A stretch of DNA of 64,000 nt. Source: Polynucleobacter sp. es-EL-1 (lineage in GTDB: Bacteria > Pseudomonadota > Gammaproteobacteria > Burkholderiales > Burkholderiaceae). The notes under the pieces were generated by a model. That model saw only the letters and a program-made list of their open reading frames with translations. It made no database searches and was not told the DNA's origin. A program made the translations under genes and the position numbers. The stretch lies in NCBI RefSeq assembly GCF_018687975.1, contig NZ_CP061310.1, positions 1,178,001 to 1,242,000 of the forward strand, read 5' to 3'. Of this stretch, positions 1-8,236 are shown one piece after another (the stretch's first letter is position 1; each line of letters begins with the position of its first letter).

Positions 1-477
1 CCAGATATAGAACTCGAGATAGAGCGTATGTTGCGCTTGATTAATTTCGTCAATAAAGTCTTGCAAAATATCGAGCGAGTTGGTGAATAGTTCGATCTGA
101 TTGCCAGCAGTGACTGGAGATCCATTTTTAGATTCTGCCAATAAACTCAGCGCTCTTCCTTCAGGCGGCAATTGAGCTCTATCAGCAAGGTGGCGTTGCC
201 GCATCGTTTCAGTGATAGCGGCGTACTCTCGATCCATGCGAATAATTTTTCGAGTCAACTTTCTACCTACAGGGCGCTCGCCAATCAGAATATATAAGCT
301 GATACCAATCAAGGGAAATAACACCACAATCAAAAACCAAGCAAGCACCACGCCAACTGGTCTTCTGACAGAAATTAATCGATAGCCAAATAGCAGGACG
401 ATGATGATGTGGAGAATAGGAACCCAAATAAAGGATTCACCAAAAATCGAGCCCAATAAAAAATTAATAATGTTCAT
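1..477 (-). CDS. Cardiolipin synthase, N-terminal part (truncated by window edge)
   Basis: The 159 visible residues begin with two hydrophobic segments (about residues 4-32 and 38-60), followed by a charged stretch and the start of a phospholipase D-like domain ending LYLEFYIW at the window edge. This is the layout of the cardiolipin synthase family, which condenses phospholipids to cardiolipin at the inner membrane. The catalytic HKD motifs lie outside the window. The ATG overlaps the stop of the upstream endonuclease/exonuclease/phosphatase gene as ATGA, so the two are translationally coupled. In E. coli clsB also neighbours an EEP-family gene (ybhP), which supports the call. The exact Cls subclass cannot be settled from this part. 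Confidence 0.8.
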   Translation of the reverse strand, partial: MNIINFLLGSIFGESFIWVPILHIIIVLLFGYRLISVRRPVGVVLAWFLIVVLFPLIGISLYILIGERPVGRKLTRKIIRMDREYAAITETMRQRHLADRAQLPPEGRALSLLAESKNGSPVTAGNQIELFTNSLDILQDFIDEINQAQHTLYLEFYIW

Positions 478-1220
478 AAAATTTCAAGTTCCGCTGCAAT
501 TCCAAGATGATCAGACAGTTTTAGCCATTCATGTAGTATCTCTGCCGAATGAATTTTTAAGCCCCGCACATAAATTCGGTCCATTGGCAAGATCGGCTTA
601 ATGCTAGGGAAAGTTTTAGCAGGTGAACCCGTTAACCCCTCAAATACCTCTATGAATCCAGCAGCCTGCATTGGTGCGCTAGCACGATTTCGCCAATCAT
701 TAAAGTCTCCCGCCACAATAGCAGGTCCAGATTCAGTCAGGGAATCAATGTACTGGATGATCTCTGTTAACTGACGCTCACGCCCTTTTTCAAACAGAGC
801 AAGATGCACACAAAAGCAATGAATCGGAATTCCCGCAAGCTCTGTAATACTGTGCAGTAAACCGCGCTTCTCAAATCGATAAGCGGAGATATCATAATTT
901 CTCCCCTTGTGTAATGGCTTTTTGGAAAGAATCGCATTGCCATGATGGCCATCTGAATATTCAACATTTTTACCGTAATGCCAATCATGCCAAAAGTCTT
1001 CCGATAAAAAATGGGTTAACTCATTGGCAGGCCAATCCCCGAAACGTCGTATTCGACCACGATGCTCTTGCTGCAACTCTTGTAAAAATAGAAGGTCAGG
1101 ATGATGGTGGCGCATCCGTTGGCGCAACTCATAAATGGTTGCATGCCGATGCAAAGGTGATAAACCCTTATGCATATTGATCGTCATAATGCGTATGCGA
1201 CTAGATATATTTTGCGTCAT
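474..1220 (-). CDS. Endonuclease/exonuclease/phosphatase (EEP) family protein, YbhP-like
   Basis: This 248-residue protein has the EEP fold signature. It carries INMHKGLS near residue 15 (metal-site Asn), FLQELQQ near residue 46 (metal-binding Glu), GDFNDWRNR near residue 171 (catalytic Asp-Asn pair) and LSDHLGI near the C terminus (catalytic Asp-His). The family cleaves phosphodiester bonds in nucleic acids, phospholipids or sugar phosphates. No signal peptide is seen. It sits between a BFD-like gene (TAATG overlap at 1220) and the cardiolipin synthase gene (ATGA overlap at 474), so the three form one minus-strand operon. The pairing with cardiolipin synthase resembles E. coli ybhP-clsB and suggests a lipid-related role, which is inference. 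Confidence 0.8.
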   Translation of the reverse strand: MTQNISSRIRIMTINMHKGLSPLHRHATIYELRQRMRHHHPDLLFLQELQQEHRGRIRRFGDWPANELTHFLSEDFWHDWHYGKNVEYSDGHHGNAILSKKPLHKGRNYDISAYRFEKRGLLHSITELAGIPIHCFCVHLALFEKGRERQLTEIIQYIDSLTESGPAIVAGDFNDWRNRASAPMQAAGFIEVFEGLTGSPAKTFPSIKPILPMDRIYVRGLKIHSAEILHEWLKLSDHLGIAAELEIL

Positions 1221-1420
1221 TAAAACTGACCTGCCGCTCTTTGACGCCGAACTCTAGCTAGGTAAATCTCGCTCTCAACCAAATCCTGGCATTGCATGCA
1301 CTTATTGCAAATAGATGCCTGTTCACGCAAGTCCTCAATCGATTCAATAGAATGAGAATCTAGATATTCGCGCAGATCGACATCAAGCACCTCATTACAG
1401 AGGCAAATGACTTCAGCCAT
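1220..1420 (-). CDS. BFD-like [2Fe-2S]-binding protein
   Basis: This 66-residue protein has a C-x-C pair (C6, C8) and, about 30 residues later, ICNKCMQC (C38, C41, C44). That is the cysteine layout of the BFD-like [2Fe-2S] domain found in bacterioferritin-associated ferredoxin. Bfd itself donates electrons to bacterioferritin to release iron, but no bacterioferritin gene is in the window, so the partner is unknown. It is the first gene of a minus-strand operon and is divergent from tupB, separated by 66 bp. Its stop overlaps the next ATG (TAATG). The extra cysteine C44 is not part of the usual four-ligand set. Confidence 0.75.
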   Translation of the reverse strand: MAEVICLCNEVLDVDLREYLDSHSIESIEDLREQASICNKCMQCQDLVESEIYLARVRRQRAAGQF

Positions 1421-1486
1421 GGGTCAAAAATAGGGAAATTATTTGCATTTACTCCATTTTGCCATCCCCTTGCTAGAATCAAGCCC

Positions 1487-2182
1487 ATGTTAATCACCTT
1501 TCAGGATGCCTTTGCACTGCTAGCCCACTTAGATGCGGCAGTGATGGGGATTGTCTTGGTATCTTTACAGGTAAGCTTCACTGCACTCCTTTTTGGCACA
1601 CTTATAGGCCTGCCCATTGGAGCACTCCTTGCTACCGAGGAATTTAGGGGTAAAAAGGCTATTACGGTCACCTTAAATACGCTGATGGGCGTTCCAACGG
1701 TGATTGTAGGCGTCGTGGTTTACCTTCTACTCTCCAGAAGCGGCCCTCTGGGGGTCTGGGGCTGGCTCTTTACGATCAAGGGCATGGTTATTGCTCAGAC
1801 TCTACTGACAACACCCTTAATTGCCGCCTTGAGCCGCCAAATTCTGGAAGATTCCTGGAGAATTCATCGGGATTCTTTTATGGCCCTGCGACTCCCCCGC
1901 TTATCGTCGCTGAAATGGTTGATGTGGGACTGTCGCTTCTCCCTCACTATTGCGGTATTGGCTGGTTTGGCTAGGGCTATCTCCGAGGTTGGTGCAGTGA
2001 TGATTGTCGGTGGCAATATTGAAAATGCTACCCGCACGATGACCACGGCAATTGCCCTAGAAACTAGCAAGGGCGACCTACCCCTTGCTCTAGCATTGGG
2101 AATCGTACTGCTAGGTATTGTTCTCCTGGCTAATCTATTTACTTTTGTTGTTAGACAAATTGCAGAGCGTCGTTATGGATAG
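1487..2182 (+). CDS. tupB: Tungstate-type ABC transporter permease TupB
   Basis: A 231-residue integral membrane protein with about five to six hydrophobic segments. The binding-protein-dependent transport signature lies near residue 165, reading ISEVGAVMIVGGN and then TRTMTTAIALETSKG. That stretch is characteristic of TupB/WtpB-type oxyanion permeases, which move tungstate (or molybdate) inward. It overlaps the ATPase gene by 8 bp (ATGGATAG). No periplasmic binding protein (tupA) is adjacent, so it must be encoded elsewhere if this is a complete importer. The locus converges on a formate dehydrogenase operon whose catalytic subunit needs Mo or W. The choice of W over Mo rests on family resemblance only. 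Confidence 0.85.
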   Translation: MLITFQDAFALLAHLDAAVMGIVLVSLQVSFTALLFGTLIGLPIGALLATEEFRGKKAITVTLNTLMGVPTVIVGVVVYLLLSRSGPLGVWGWLFTIKGMVIAQTLLTTPLIAALSRQILEDSWRIHRDSFMALRLPRLSSLKWLMWDCRFSLTIAVLAGLARAISEVGAVMIVGGNIENATRTMTTAIALETSKGDLPLALALGIVLLGIVLLANLFTFVVRQIAERRYG

Positions 2183-2885
2183 CACCCAAAACCCCTTCTC
2201 CAAGTTCATCGAACTGAAAGATGTCATTGTCAACAGCAATGGTCGCACTATTCTCAATATTCCCCATGCGATTATTCCAGCTGACCGCATTTGTGCCTGC
2301 ATTGGCCCCAACGGAGCTGGAAAAACAACTTTGTTAAAGCTATTAGATGGCTTGATTAAACCCGATAGCGGCTCCGTAACCCATTCCTCAAATACGCACT
2401 CATCATCTCTGGTGCTGCATCATACCCCCATGATTAAGGCATCTGCCAGAACCAATATCGCCATGGTGAGAGACGTTGACCCCAGCATTTCTCTTGAGGA
2501 CATTGATGCGGTAATGCTGCAAATTGGTCTTAGTAACTTAGCCAACAGTCCGGCACTTAAACTTTCTGCTGGCGAGAGACAAAAACTCTGCCTAGGTCGC
2601 GCTATTTTGCAAAAGCCCCACTTGGTTTTGCTCGACGAACCAACCGCCAATCTTGACCCCAACACTACCGATCAGGTGGAGCAAATTATTCGCCACTTTA
2701 AGCTTATGGGCTCAGAGGTGATCTTTACCTCCCACCAGCTTGCCCAAGTTCAGAGATTGGCGGAATACATCATATTCATTGATCATGGCGAGATAAAAGA
2801 AAAAGGACCCGTAGGTCCTTTCTTTGCCAATCCCCAAACGCAAGCAGCTAAACGCTACCTGCATCAAGAGTTAATAGCTGACTAA
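2175..2885 (+). CDS. tupC: Tungstate-type ABC transporter ATP-binding protein TupC
   Basis: ABC ATPase of 236 residues with Walker A GPNGAGKTT near residue 50, signature LSAGERQ near residue 131, Walker B LVLLDEPTANLD near residue 153 and the switch His in TSHQ. It pairs with the upstream permease, whose last codons it overlaps. I chose the ATG at 2175 because the upstream in-frame start at 2118 would lie deep inside tupB and add a non-homologous hydrophobic leader. The stop at 2883-2885 directly abuts the stop of the convergent gene (2886-2888), leaving no intergenic base. A terminator-like hairpin serving the opposite strand lies inside its last 30 codons. Confidence 0.85.
   Translation: MDSTQNPFSKFIELKDVIVNSNGRTILNIPHAIIPADRICACIGPNGAGKTTLLKLLDGLIKPDSGSVTHSSNTHSSSLVLHHTPMIKASARTNIAMVRDVDPSISLEDIDAVMLQIGLSNLANSPALKLSAGERQKLCLGRAILQKPHLVLLDEPTANLDPNTTDQVEQIIRHFKLMGSEVIFTSHQLAQVQRLAEYIIFIDHGEIKEKGPVGPFFANPQTQAAKRYLHQELIAD
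2792..2821 (-). terminator. Intrinsic terminator of the formate dehydrogenase operon, inside tupC
   Basis: On the minus strand, positions 2821 to 2802 form an 8-bp perfect hairpin. The arm AAAGGACC pairs with GGTCCTTT around a TACG loop, which is a C(UACG)G tetraloop of the very stable UNCG class. The U-rich run TTTTTCTTTT follows at once. It lies about 65 bp downstream of the last minus-strand gene (stop at 2886), within the antisense tupC coding sequence. The plus-strand version has only a short T tract (TTTC). Confidence 0.7.
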
Positions 2886-3155
2886 TTACTTTGCTGCTGG
2901 CGCAGCTGCAACCGGTGGCACAAAAGGTGGTGGCGCAACGCATGCACCTGGCGCTGGAGTGCCTGAGACTTTATATTGGTCTGCAATCTTATTTTGCACC
3001 TGGCAAAGCTTGAATGCACCAACCTTACCAGCATAAGCTGTTTTAGCCTTTTTTAAGTCAGCAGCAGCCTGAGCTTCTGGAGACAGTGGCGGAAAAAAAG
3101 CAAAGGCAGAACTTGCTACCAGAGCGCCAATTGTGAAGGCAATGATTTTTTTCAT
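2886..3155 (-). CDS. Small secreted protein of the formate dehydrogenase operon
   Basis: This encodes 89 residues with a clear Sec signal peptide (MKKIIAFTIGALVASSAFA). A short mature domain follows with a single cysteine pair (KLCQV and GACVA), and the tail is rich in Pro, Ala and Val. The ATG at 3155 is preceded by AAGGACG at good spacing; longer in-frame starts would enter the gamma-subunit gene. It follows the gamma-subunit gene by 10 bp and closes the operon. I do not recognise a family. Its position suggests a periplasmic protein co-expressed with the dehydrogenase, perhaps a redox or assembly helper, but no function can be claimed. Confidence 0.65.
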   Translation of the reverse strand: MKKIIAFTIGALVASSAFAFFPPLSPEAQAAADLKKAKTAYAGKVGAFKLCQVQNKIADQYKVSGTPAPGACVAPPPFVPPVAAAPAAK

Positions 3156-3165
3156 GGCTTCGTCC

Positions 3166-4221
3166 TTATTTAACTTTGTTGTACCAAACTTCATGATGCT
3201 CTTTGGCCCAAGTAGCATCAACATAACCCGTTTTCATACCATCGATTGAGCCTTGCATGCCAATGGTACCGATATAGATATGCCCCATTGCCATAGCTGT
3301 CATCAATAAGGCAGCCGAAGCATGAATAATATCCGCCACCTGCATAGTGCCACGCCAGTACTCAATTCCAGGGACAGGGACAATCATATCCAGCACCCAT
3401 CCAGAGGCTGAGATGATGAGTCCTAAAAAGACCATACCAAACCAGAACCAAAATTTCTCGCCAAAATTAAAGAATCCTGATGGAACATGTTTACCAGATA
3501 GCAGACCACCAAACGACTTAATCCAAGCCATATCATCAGGTTCAAGCATGTTCTTACGCACAAACAGGAAGAAAAAGACGATGATGCTCAGGGTAAATAG
3601 TGGACCTACAAAATTATGGATGTTCTTGCAAATAAACAAGAAGATTCCAAACAGGGTTCCACCCATCACAGGCAATGCGAAAAACTTACCGTACAGAATG
3701 AGTAATCCGGTAAATGCCAAAGCCACAAAGCTAAAAGCCATAGTCCAGTGGGTATAACGCTCTAGATCTGTAAAACGCTTGATCTTAGTTCCAGAAAGTG
3801 GCTCGTGTAATTTGATTGGGCCACGCAAGGTATACATTGCCAAGACACCAAAGAAAGCAAATGCTAGTATCCAAGCCCCAAACACGGTAATCACACCATT
3901 GCGGATAAGGCGCCACTGTTGACCAGACTTCTGAATAAGCACTCCACGCTCAGTAACGGGCCCATTCACAAAGTTTGGCGTATCGCTATTGACTGTGCGC
4001 CATACAGGTGAGTTATTGCCTGGCTGATTTTTAGCGGCCTCAATTTGCGCTTGCGGACTTGCATCTGCCGCACGCCCTATATCCATAATATTGGCTGATT
4101 CAACCTTAGGAAGTGCCGCAGCATTTGGTTGTTGCGCAAAGCTGGCACCACTCATCATTGAGAGTGAAATACCCGCTGCCAACACCCAAAGGCGTATGTC
4201 GCTGGTTGTAAATGATTTCAT
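3166..4221 (-). CDS. fdhC: Formate dehydrogenase gamma subunit (cytochrome b)
   Basis: A 351-residue membrane protein of the FdnI-like cytochrome b556 family. It accepts electrons from the beta subunit and reduces quinone. A cleavable signal (ending near SFA, residue 28) and a periplasmic-looking stretch of about 80 residues precede the four-helix core. Candidate haem b ligands are H158 (RYTHW), H202 (IHNF), H300 (IIHAS) and H314 (GHIYIG), matching the FdnI pattern. The core is flanked by the typical RFTDLER loop. It lies between the small lipoprotein gene and the small secreted-protein gene. The N-terminal extension is longer than in E. coli FdnI but common in betaproteobacterial versions, as I recall. 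Confidence 0.88.
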   Translation of the reverse strand: MKSFTTSDIRLWVLAAGISLSMMSGASFAQQPNAAALPKVESANIMDIGRAADASPQAQIEAAKNQPGNNSPVWRTVNSDTPNFVNGPVTERGVLIQKSGQQWRLIRNGVITVFGAWILAFAFFGVLAMYTLRGPIKLHEPLSGTKIKRFTDLERYTHWTMAFSFVALAFTGLLILYGKFFALPVMGGTLFGIFLFICKNIHNFVGPLFTLSIIVFFFLFVRKNMLEPDDMAWIKSFGGLLSGKHVPSGFFNFGEKFWFWFGMVFLGLIISASGWVLDMIVPVPGIEYWRGTMQVADIIHASAALLMTAMAMGHIYIGTIGMQGSIDGMKTGYVDATWAKEHHEVWYNKVK

Positions 4222-4263
4222 GCGAGTGTCCTCAAACGGCTAACTGTAGATAATCTCAACTGA

Positions 4264-4500
4264 TTACTTAATACGGGTGTATTCAGTTTGCTGTTGGTTG
4301 CGCTTATTAATCGCCTCTTTCCAGCTCAGCTCATTACCAGGAGTCCAACCTTTTGTCATAAACCCATCATTTGCACCCATATATGGCGCAACATCTGGGC
4401 GCTTAGCTGCGCTCATGCCAGCCTGTGGAGGCTCAGAGCAGCCAGCCAAGATTCCGACAGCAGTAGCGCACAGGGCGAGGATCTTAAAATTGAATTTCAT
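4264..4500 (-). CDS. Small lipoprotein encoded between formate dehydrogenase beta and gamma
   Basis: 78 residues with a lipoprotein signal peptide. The lipobox ILAGC places the lipidated cysteine at residue 21. The mature part of about 58 residues is soluble, with the segments YMGANDGFMTKGW and LSWKEAINKRNQQQTEY. Its ATG overlaps the beta-subunit stop (TAATG at 4500), so it is translationally coupled to the iron-sulfur subunit. I do not recognise a characterised family. The position between the beta and gamma genes and the predicted envelope location suggest an accessory part of the membrane-bound complex. The short length raises some doubt, but the lipobox and tight coupling argue that it is real. 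Confidence 0.75.
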   Translation of the reverse strand: MKFNFKILALCATAVGILAGCSEPPQAGMSAAKRPDVAPYMGANDGFMTKGWTPGNELSWKEAINKRNQQQTEYTRIK

Positions 4501-5156
4501 TATTTAGCTCCCGGAATTTTTGCAGCAGGCGTTGGTGTCGGCGTCTTCGCTCCAGGCTGACCATAGGCAGTTGTCCAGCCAAATACATCAGCGCCAACAT
4601 TTTTGCCATGCTTTTGACGAGCTACAACACGAGCACGGAAAATATCTGCAATGACATCACCGTCACCACCGATTAAGGCCTTGGTTGAACACATCTCAGC
4701 GCATAGAGGCAACTTACCCTCAGCTAAGCGATTGCGACCATACTTCTCAAACTCCGCAACACTACCATTAGCCTCTGGACCACCACTACAGAATGTGCAC
4801 TTATCCATTTTGCCGCGCATACCGAAGGTTCCTTGACTTGGGAACTGAGGTGCACCAAATGGGCAGGCATAAGAGCAATAGCCACAACCAATGCAAATAT
4901 CTTTATCGTGCAAAACAACACCTTCATCCGTACGATAAAAACAATCTACTGGACAAACCGCCATACAAGGCGCATCAGAACAATGCATACAGGCCACTGA
5001 AATTGATTTTTCAGCGCCAATAATTCCATCATTAATCGTCACAACACGGCGACGCTGAATTCCCCAAGGAACTTCATTCTCATTTTTACACGCTGTTACA
5101 CAGCCGTTACATTCAATGCAACGCTCTGCATCACAGATAAATTTCATTCTTGCCAT
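4500..5156 (-). CDS. fdhB: Formate dehydrogenase beta subunit (four [4Fe-4S] clusters)
   Basis: The 218-residue ferredoxin-like electron-transfer subunit carries cysteines for four [4Fe-4S] clusters. They are C13/16/19/23, C56/59/64/68, C88/91/94/98 and C120/123/152/156. This matches the DmsB/FdnH family that wires the catalytic site to the cytochrome b. Unlike E. coli FdnH, it has no C-terminal transmembrane helix; it ends in a Pro/Thr/Ala-rich tail (TPTPTPAAKIPG). It has no signal peptide, so it is presumably exported with the Tat-signal alpha subunit. A good AGGAG site precedes the ATG. It lies 33 bp after the alpha gene. Confidence 0.9.
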   Translation of the reverse strand: MARMKFICDAERCIECNGCVTACKNENEVPWGIQRRRVVTINDGIIGAEKSISVACMHCSDAPCMAVCPVDCFYRTDEGVVLHDKDICIGCGYCSYACPFGAPQFPSQGTFGMRGKMDKCTFCSGGPEANGSVAEFEKYGRNRLAEGKLPLCAEMCSTKALIGGDGDVIADIFRARVVARQKHGKNVGADVFGWTTAYGQPGAKTPTPTPAAKIPGAK

Positions 5157-5189
5157 AGCTTATTCTCCTGACTTTATCTTTAGTTAGAC

Positions 5190-8177
5190 TTAGGCAAATT
5201 TTTCGATTTGACACATCGTAGTTTTGGTCTCTTGCATCATGGTCACTTGATCGTAACCATAGGTGGTTGCAGTATTTACTGCCTCACCCTGCACAACAGG
5301 AGCCGCTCCAACTGGATAGTACTTACGAATGTCTGCGCCCTGCCACCAGCCCGCAAAGTGGAATGGGACGAATGCAGTCTTCGCATCCACACGCTCAGTC
5401 ACCAAGGCTCTTACCTTAATTTTTGCGCCAGTTGGAGATTTAACCCAAACATAATCCCAGTTTTGAATACCGCGAACTGCCGCAGCCTTAGGATTAATCT
5501 CTACGAAGTTCTCTTGTTGTAACTCTGCCAACCAAGGGTTGGATCGAGTCTCGTCTCCTCCACCTTCATACTCAACCAAACGGCCAGAAGTGAGGGTAAT
5601 TGGGAACTTCTCATAGAGCTTGTCAGCAATATTCTTTTGCTGAACTGTCTTAAACAACGTTGGTAAGCGCCAGAAGTTCTTCAAATCGTCCGATGTAGGA
5701 TATTTTTCCATCATTGCAAGGTCTGTACTGTAAAGAGCCTCACGATGGACTGGGATTGGATCAGGGAAGTTCCAAACTACCGCACGCGCCTTAGCGTTTC
5801 CAAATGGATGACAACCATTCTTCATCACAACGCGCTGAATACCACCTGACAAGTCTGTCTTCCAATTCTTTCCTTCAGCAAGCTTCTTCTCGGCATCTGT
5901 TAGCTGATCCCACCAGCCAAGTTTCTTCATAAAGACAGAATCAAACTCAGGGTAGCCAGTTTTGATCGCAGAGCCTTTAGAGTAAGAACCATCAGCAGCC
6001 AATAAACTCTCGCCATCTTTCTCTACACCAAAGTTCGCGCGGAAGTTACCACCGCCTTCCATGACTGACTTGCTTGTATCGTAAAGATTTGGTGAGCCTG
6101 GGTGCTTGATCGCAGCTGTGCCATAGCATGGCCATGGCAAGCCGAAGTAGTCTCCAGCTGTATCGTAGCCAGTCACCTTATCTACACCACCACGAGAGCG
6201 CAATGTCTTCGGATCAAAGACGCTCATCATGCGCATGTGCGCTTTCAAGCGCTCTGGTGTCTGGCCTGTGTATCCAATAGTCCAAACGCTGCGGTTAATT
6301 TCACGCAAGATAGACTCAATTTCTGGCTCTGGCCAATCTTGACCAGCATACTTGCCAGTAACCATTTTGAAGTTTTTGGAGAGCTCCTTACCAAAACCTA
6401 AACGATCAGCAAATGCTTGCATGATGGTGTGATCTGGTACAGATTCGAACAACGGATCAATAACCTTCTCGCGCCACTGAATCGAGCGATTTGAAGCAGT
6501 GACAGATCCCTGAGTTTCAAACTGGGTGCAAGCTGGCAACAAATAAACGTTGCGATTCTTATTAACTTTTTGACCTTCTGCAGGAGGCATAGCAGCCATT
6601 GCAGCAGTTGCACTTGGATATGGATCAACCACAACCAGAAGATCCAACTTATCCATTGCGCGCTTCATATCTAAACCGCGTGTCTGAGAGTTAGGTGCAT
6701 GGCCCCAGAAGAACAAACCTTTAACGTTGGTTTTTTGGTCGATCATGTCATCATTTTCAAGCACTGCATCAACCCAACGGGAAACAGTGGTGCCTGATTT
6801 TTCCATCATGCCAGGTGCATAACGACCCTTAATCCACTCATAATCTACGCCCCAAACAGTCGCAAAATGCTTCCAAGATCCAGCAGCTAGGCCATAGTAA
6901 CCAGGCAGTGAGTTTGGATTAGGGCCAACGTCAGTTGCACCCTGCACGTTGTCGTGACCGCGGAAAATGTTTGCGCCGCCGCCGGACTTACCGATATTAC
7001 CTAATGCCAACTGCAATAAACAGGAGGCGCGAACCATCGCATTACCAATGGTGTGCTGAGTTTGTCCCATACACCAAACAATGGTGCTTGGACGATTTTT
7101 TGCCATAGTCTCGGCAACTTTATAAACCTGAGCTTCTGGAACACCACAAGCTTCTTCTACATTGGCTGGAGTCCATTTTTCCATTACTTCTTTGCGAACC
7201 TTGTCCATGCCATAGACGCGATCGTTGATGTATTTCTTATCTTCCCAGCCGTTATTAAAGATGTGATAGAGGACACCAAACAAGAAAGGAATATCAGTAC
7301 CAGAACGAATGCGAACATACTGATCAGACTTCGCTGCAGTTCTGGTGTAACGTGGGTCAACCACAATTAATTTGCAACCATTTTCTTTAGCGTGCAACAT
7401 GCTCAGCATGGATACTGGATGCGCCTCAGCGGCATTAGAACCAATATACAAAGCTGCTTTCGAATTCATCATGTCGTTGTAGCTATTTGTCATGGCGCCG
7501 TAGCCCCAAGTATTAGCTACACCTGCAACTGTAGTTGAGTGACAGATACGAGCTTGGTGGTCTGTGTTGTTGGTTCCAAAGAAAGATACCCACTTACGCA
7601 ACAAATACGCTTGTTCATTATTTTGTTTTGATGAGCCAATGAAATACATTGCATCTGGAGAGTACTTAGTGCGAATGTCTTTCATCTGCGCTGTGATCTC
7701 AGTTAATGCTTGATCCCAGGAAATCTTTTGATACTTACCATCAACCAACTTCATTGGTGTGCGTAAGCGGAAGTCACCATGACCATGCTCACGAAGTGCT
7801 GCGCCTTTTGCGCAATGAGCACCTAAATTGATTGGAGAATCAAAGACGGGGTCTTGACGAACCCAAACACCATTCTCCACAGTTGCATCAACTGCGCAAC
7901 CTACTGAACAGTGGGTGCATACAGTTCGCTTGACTTCAATTTTTCCAGCTTTGCCATCTAGCATTGCTTTGCTTTGCTCAGCCACTGCCTTTTGAACCAT
8001 AGTCAGTTGGCTTGCAGCAATTCCAGCGCCAACGCCGACGCCTGAACGCTTGAGGAACTGGCGGCGATCCATTGTTGGAACGGCTGCTTTGAGTCCGCGT
8101 GAAAGGCTGCCGATTAGGCGTGATGCTGGGACTGAACGACTACTTTGAGGTGTATTAGATTTGCGAGTCAGGCTCAT
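5190..8177 (-). CDS. fdhA: Formate dehydrogenase alpha (catalytic) subunit, cysteine type
   Basis: This 995-residue molybdopterin oxidoreductase oxidises formate to CO2. A twin-arginine signal (DRRQFLKR, R38-R39) directs it to the periplasm. The [4Fe-4S] ligands are C87, C90, C94 and C122. The metal-ligand residue is C212 in QARICHSTTVAG, encoded by TGT, where E. coli FdnG has selenocysteine (TGA). The ORF therefore needs no recoding. The C-terminal molydopterin dinucleotide-binding domain follows (TSGRLVEYEGGG near residue 860). Mo versus W cannot be read from the sequence, but adjacent tupBC genes favour W. The gene follows the small Tat protein gene by 59 bp and heads the beta-lipoprotein-gamma block. 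Confidence 0.93.
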   Translation of the reverse strand: MSLTRKSNTPQSSRSVPASRLIGSLSRGLKAAVPTMDRRQFLKRSGVGVGAGIAASQLTMVQKAVAEQSKAMLDGKAGKIEVKRTVCTHCSVGCAVDATVENGVWVRQDPVFDSPINLGAHCAKGAALREHGHGDFRLRTPMKLVDGKYQKISWDQALTEITAQMKDIRTKYSPDAMYFIGSSKQNNEQAYLLRKWVSFFGTNNTDHQARICHSTTVAGVANTWGYGAMTNSYNDMMNSKAALYIGSNAAEAHPVSMLSMLHAKENGCKLIVVDPRYTRTAAKSDQYVRIRSGTDIPFLFGVLYHIFNNGWEDKKYINDRVYGMDKVRKEVMEKWTPANVEEACGVPEAQVYKVAETMAKNRPSTIVWCMGQTQHTIGNAMVRASCLLQLALGNIGKSGGGANIFRGHDNVQGATDVGPNPNSLPGYYGLAAGSWKHFATVWGVDYEWIKGRYAPGMMEKSGTTVSRWVDAVLENDDMIDQKTNVKGLFFWGHAPNSQTRGLDMKRAMDKLDLLVVVDPYPSATAAMAAMPPAEGQKVNKNRNVYLLPACTQFETQGSVTASNRSIQWREKVIDPLFESVPDHTIMQAFADRLGFGKELSKNFKMVTGKYAGQDWPEPEIESILREINRSVWTIGYTGQTPERLKAHMRMMSVFDPKTLRSRGGVDKVTGYDTAGDYFGLPWPCYGTAAIKHPGSPNLYDTSKSVMEGGGNFRANFGVEKDGESLLAADGSYSKGSAIKTGYPEFDSVFMKKLGWWDQLTDAEKKLAEGKNWKTDLSGGIQRVVMKNGCHPFGNAKARAVVWNFPDPIPVHREALYSTDLAMMEKYPTSDDLKNFWRLPTLFKTVQQKNIADKLYEKFPITLTSGRLVEYEGGGDETRSNPWLAELQQENFVEINPKAAAVRGIQNWDYVWVKSPTGAKIKVRALVTERVDAKTAFVPFHFAGWWQGADIRKYYPVGAAPVVQGEAVNTATTYGYDQVTMMQETKTTMCQIEKFA

Positions 8178-8236
8178 TTATTGCCCCTGAAAAAATTTTG
8201 GTTTTATAAAAGGAGTAGCTAAAAAATTAGAACGGA

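Noticed and set aside
2118..2174. Longer tupC start inside tupB
   Set aside because: It would add a hydrophobic leader that is simply tupB read in another frame; the ATG at 2175 gives the normal ABC ATPase N terminus.
5208..5522. 104-residue plus-strand frame, and other long antisense frames within the formate dehydrogenase alpha gene
   Set aside because: They lie wholly within a well-supported gene on the other strand and encode no recognisable domains.
7530..7560. Possible selenocysteine site in formate dehydrogenase alpha
   Set aside because: The codon at the metal-ligand position is TGT (Cys212), the frame is open throughout, and no SECIS-like hairpin is needed.
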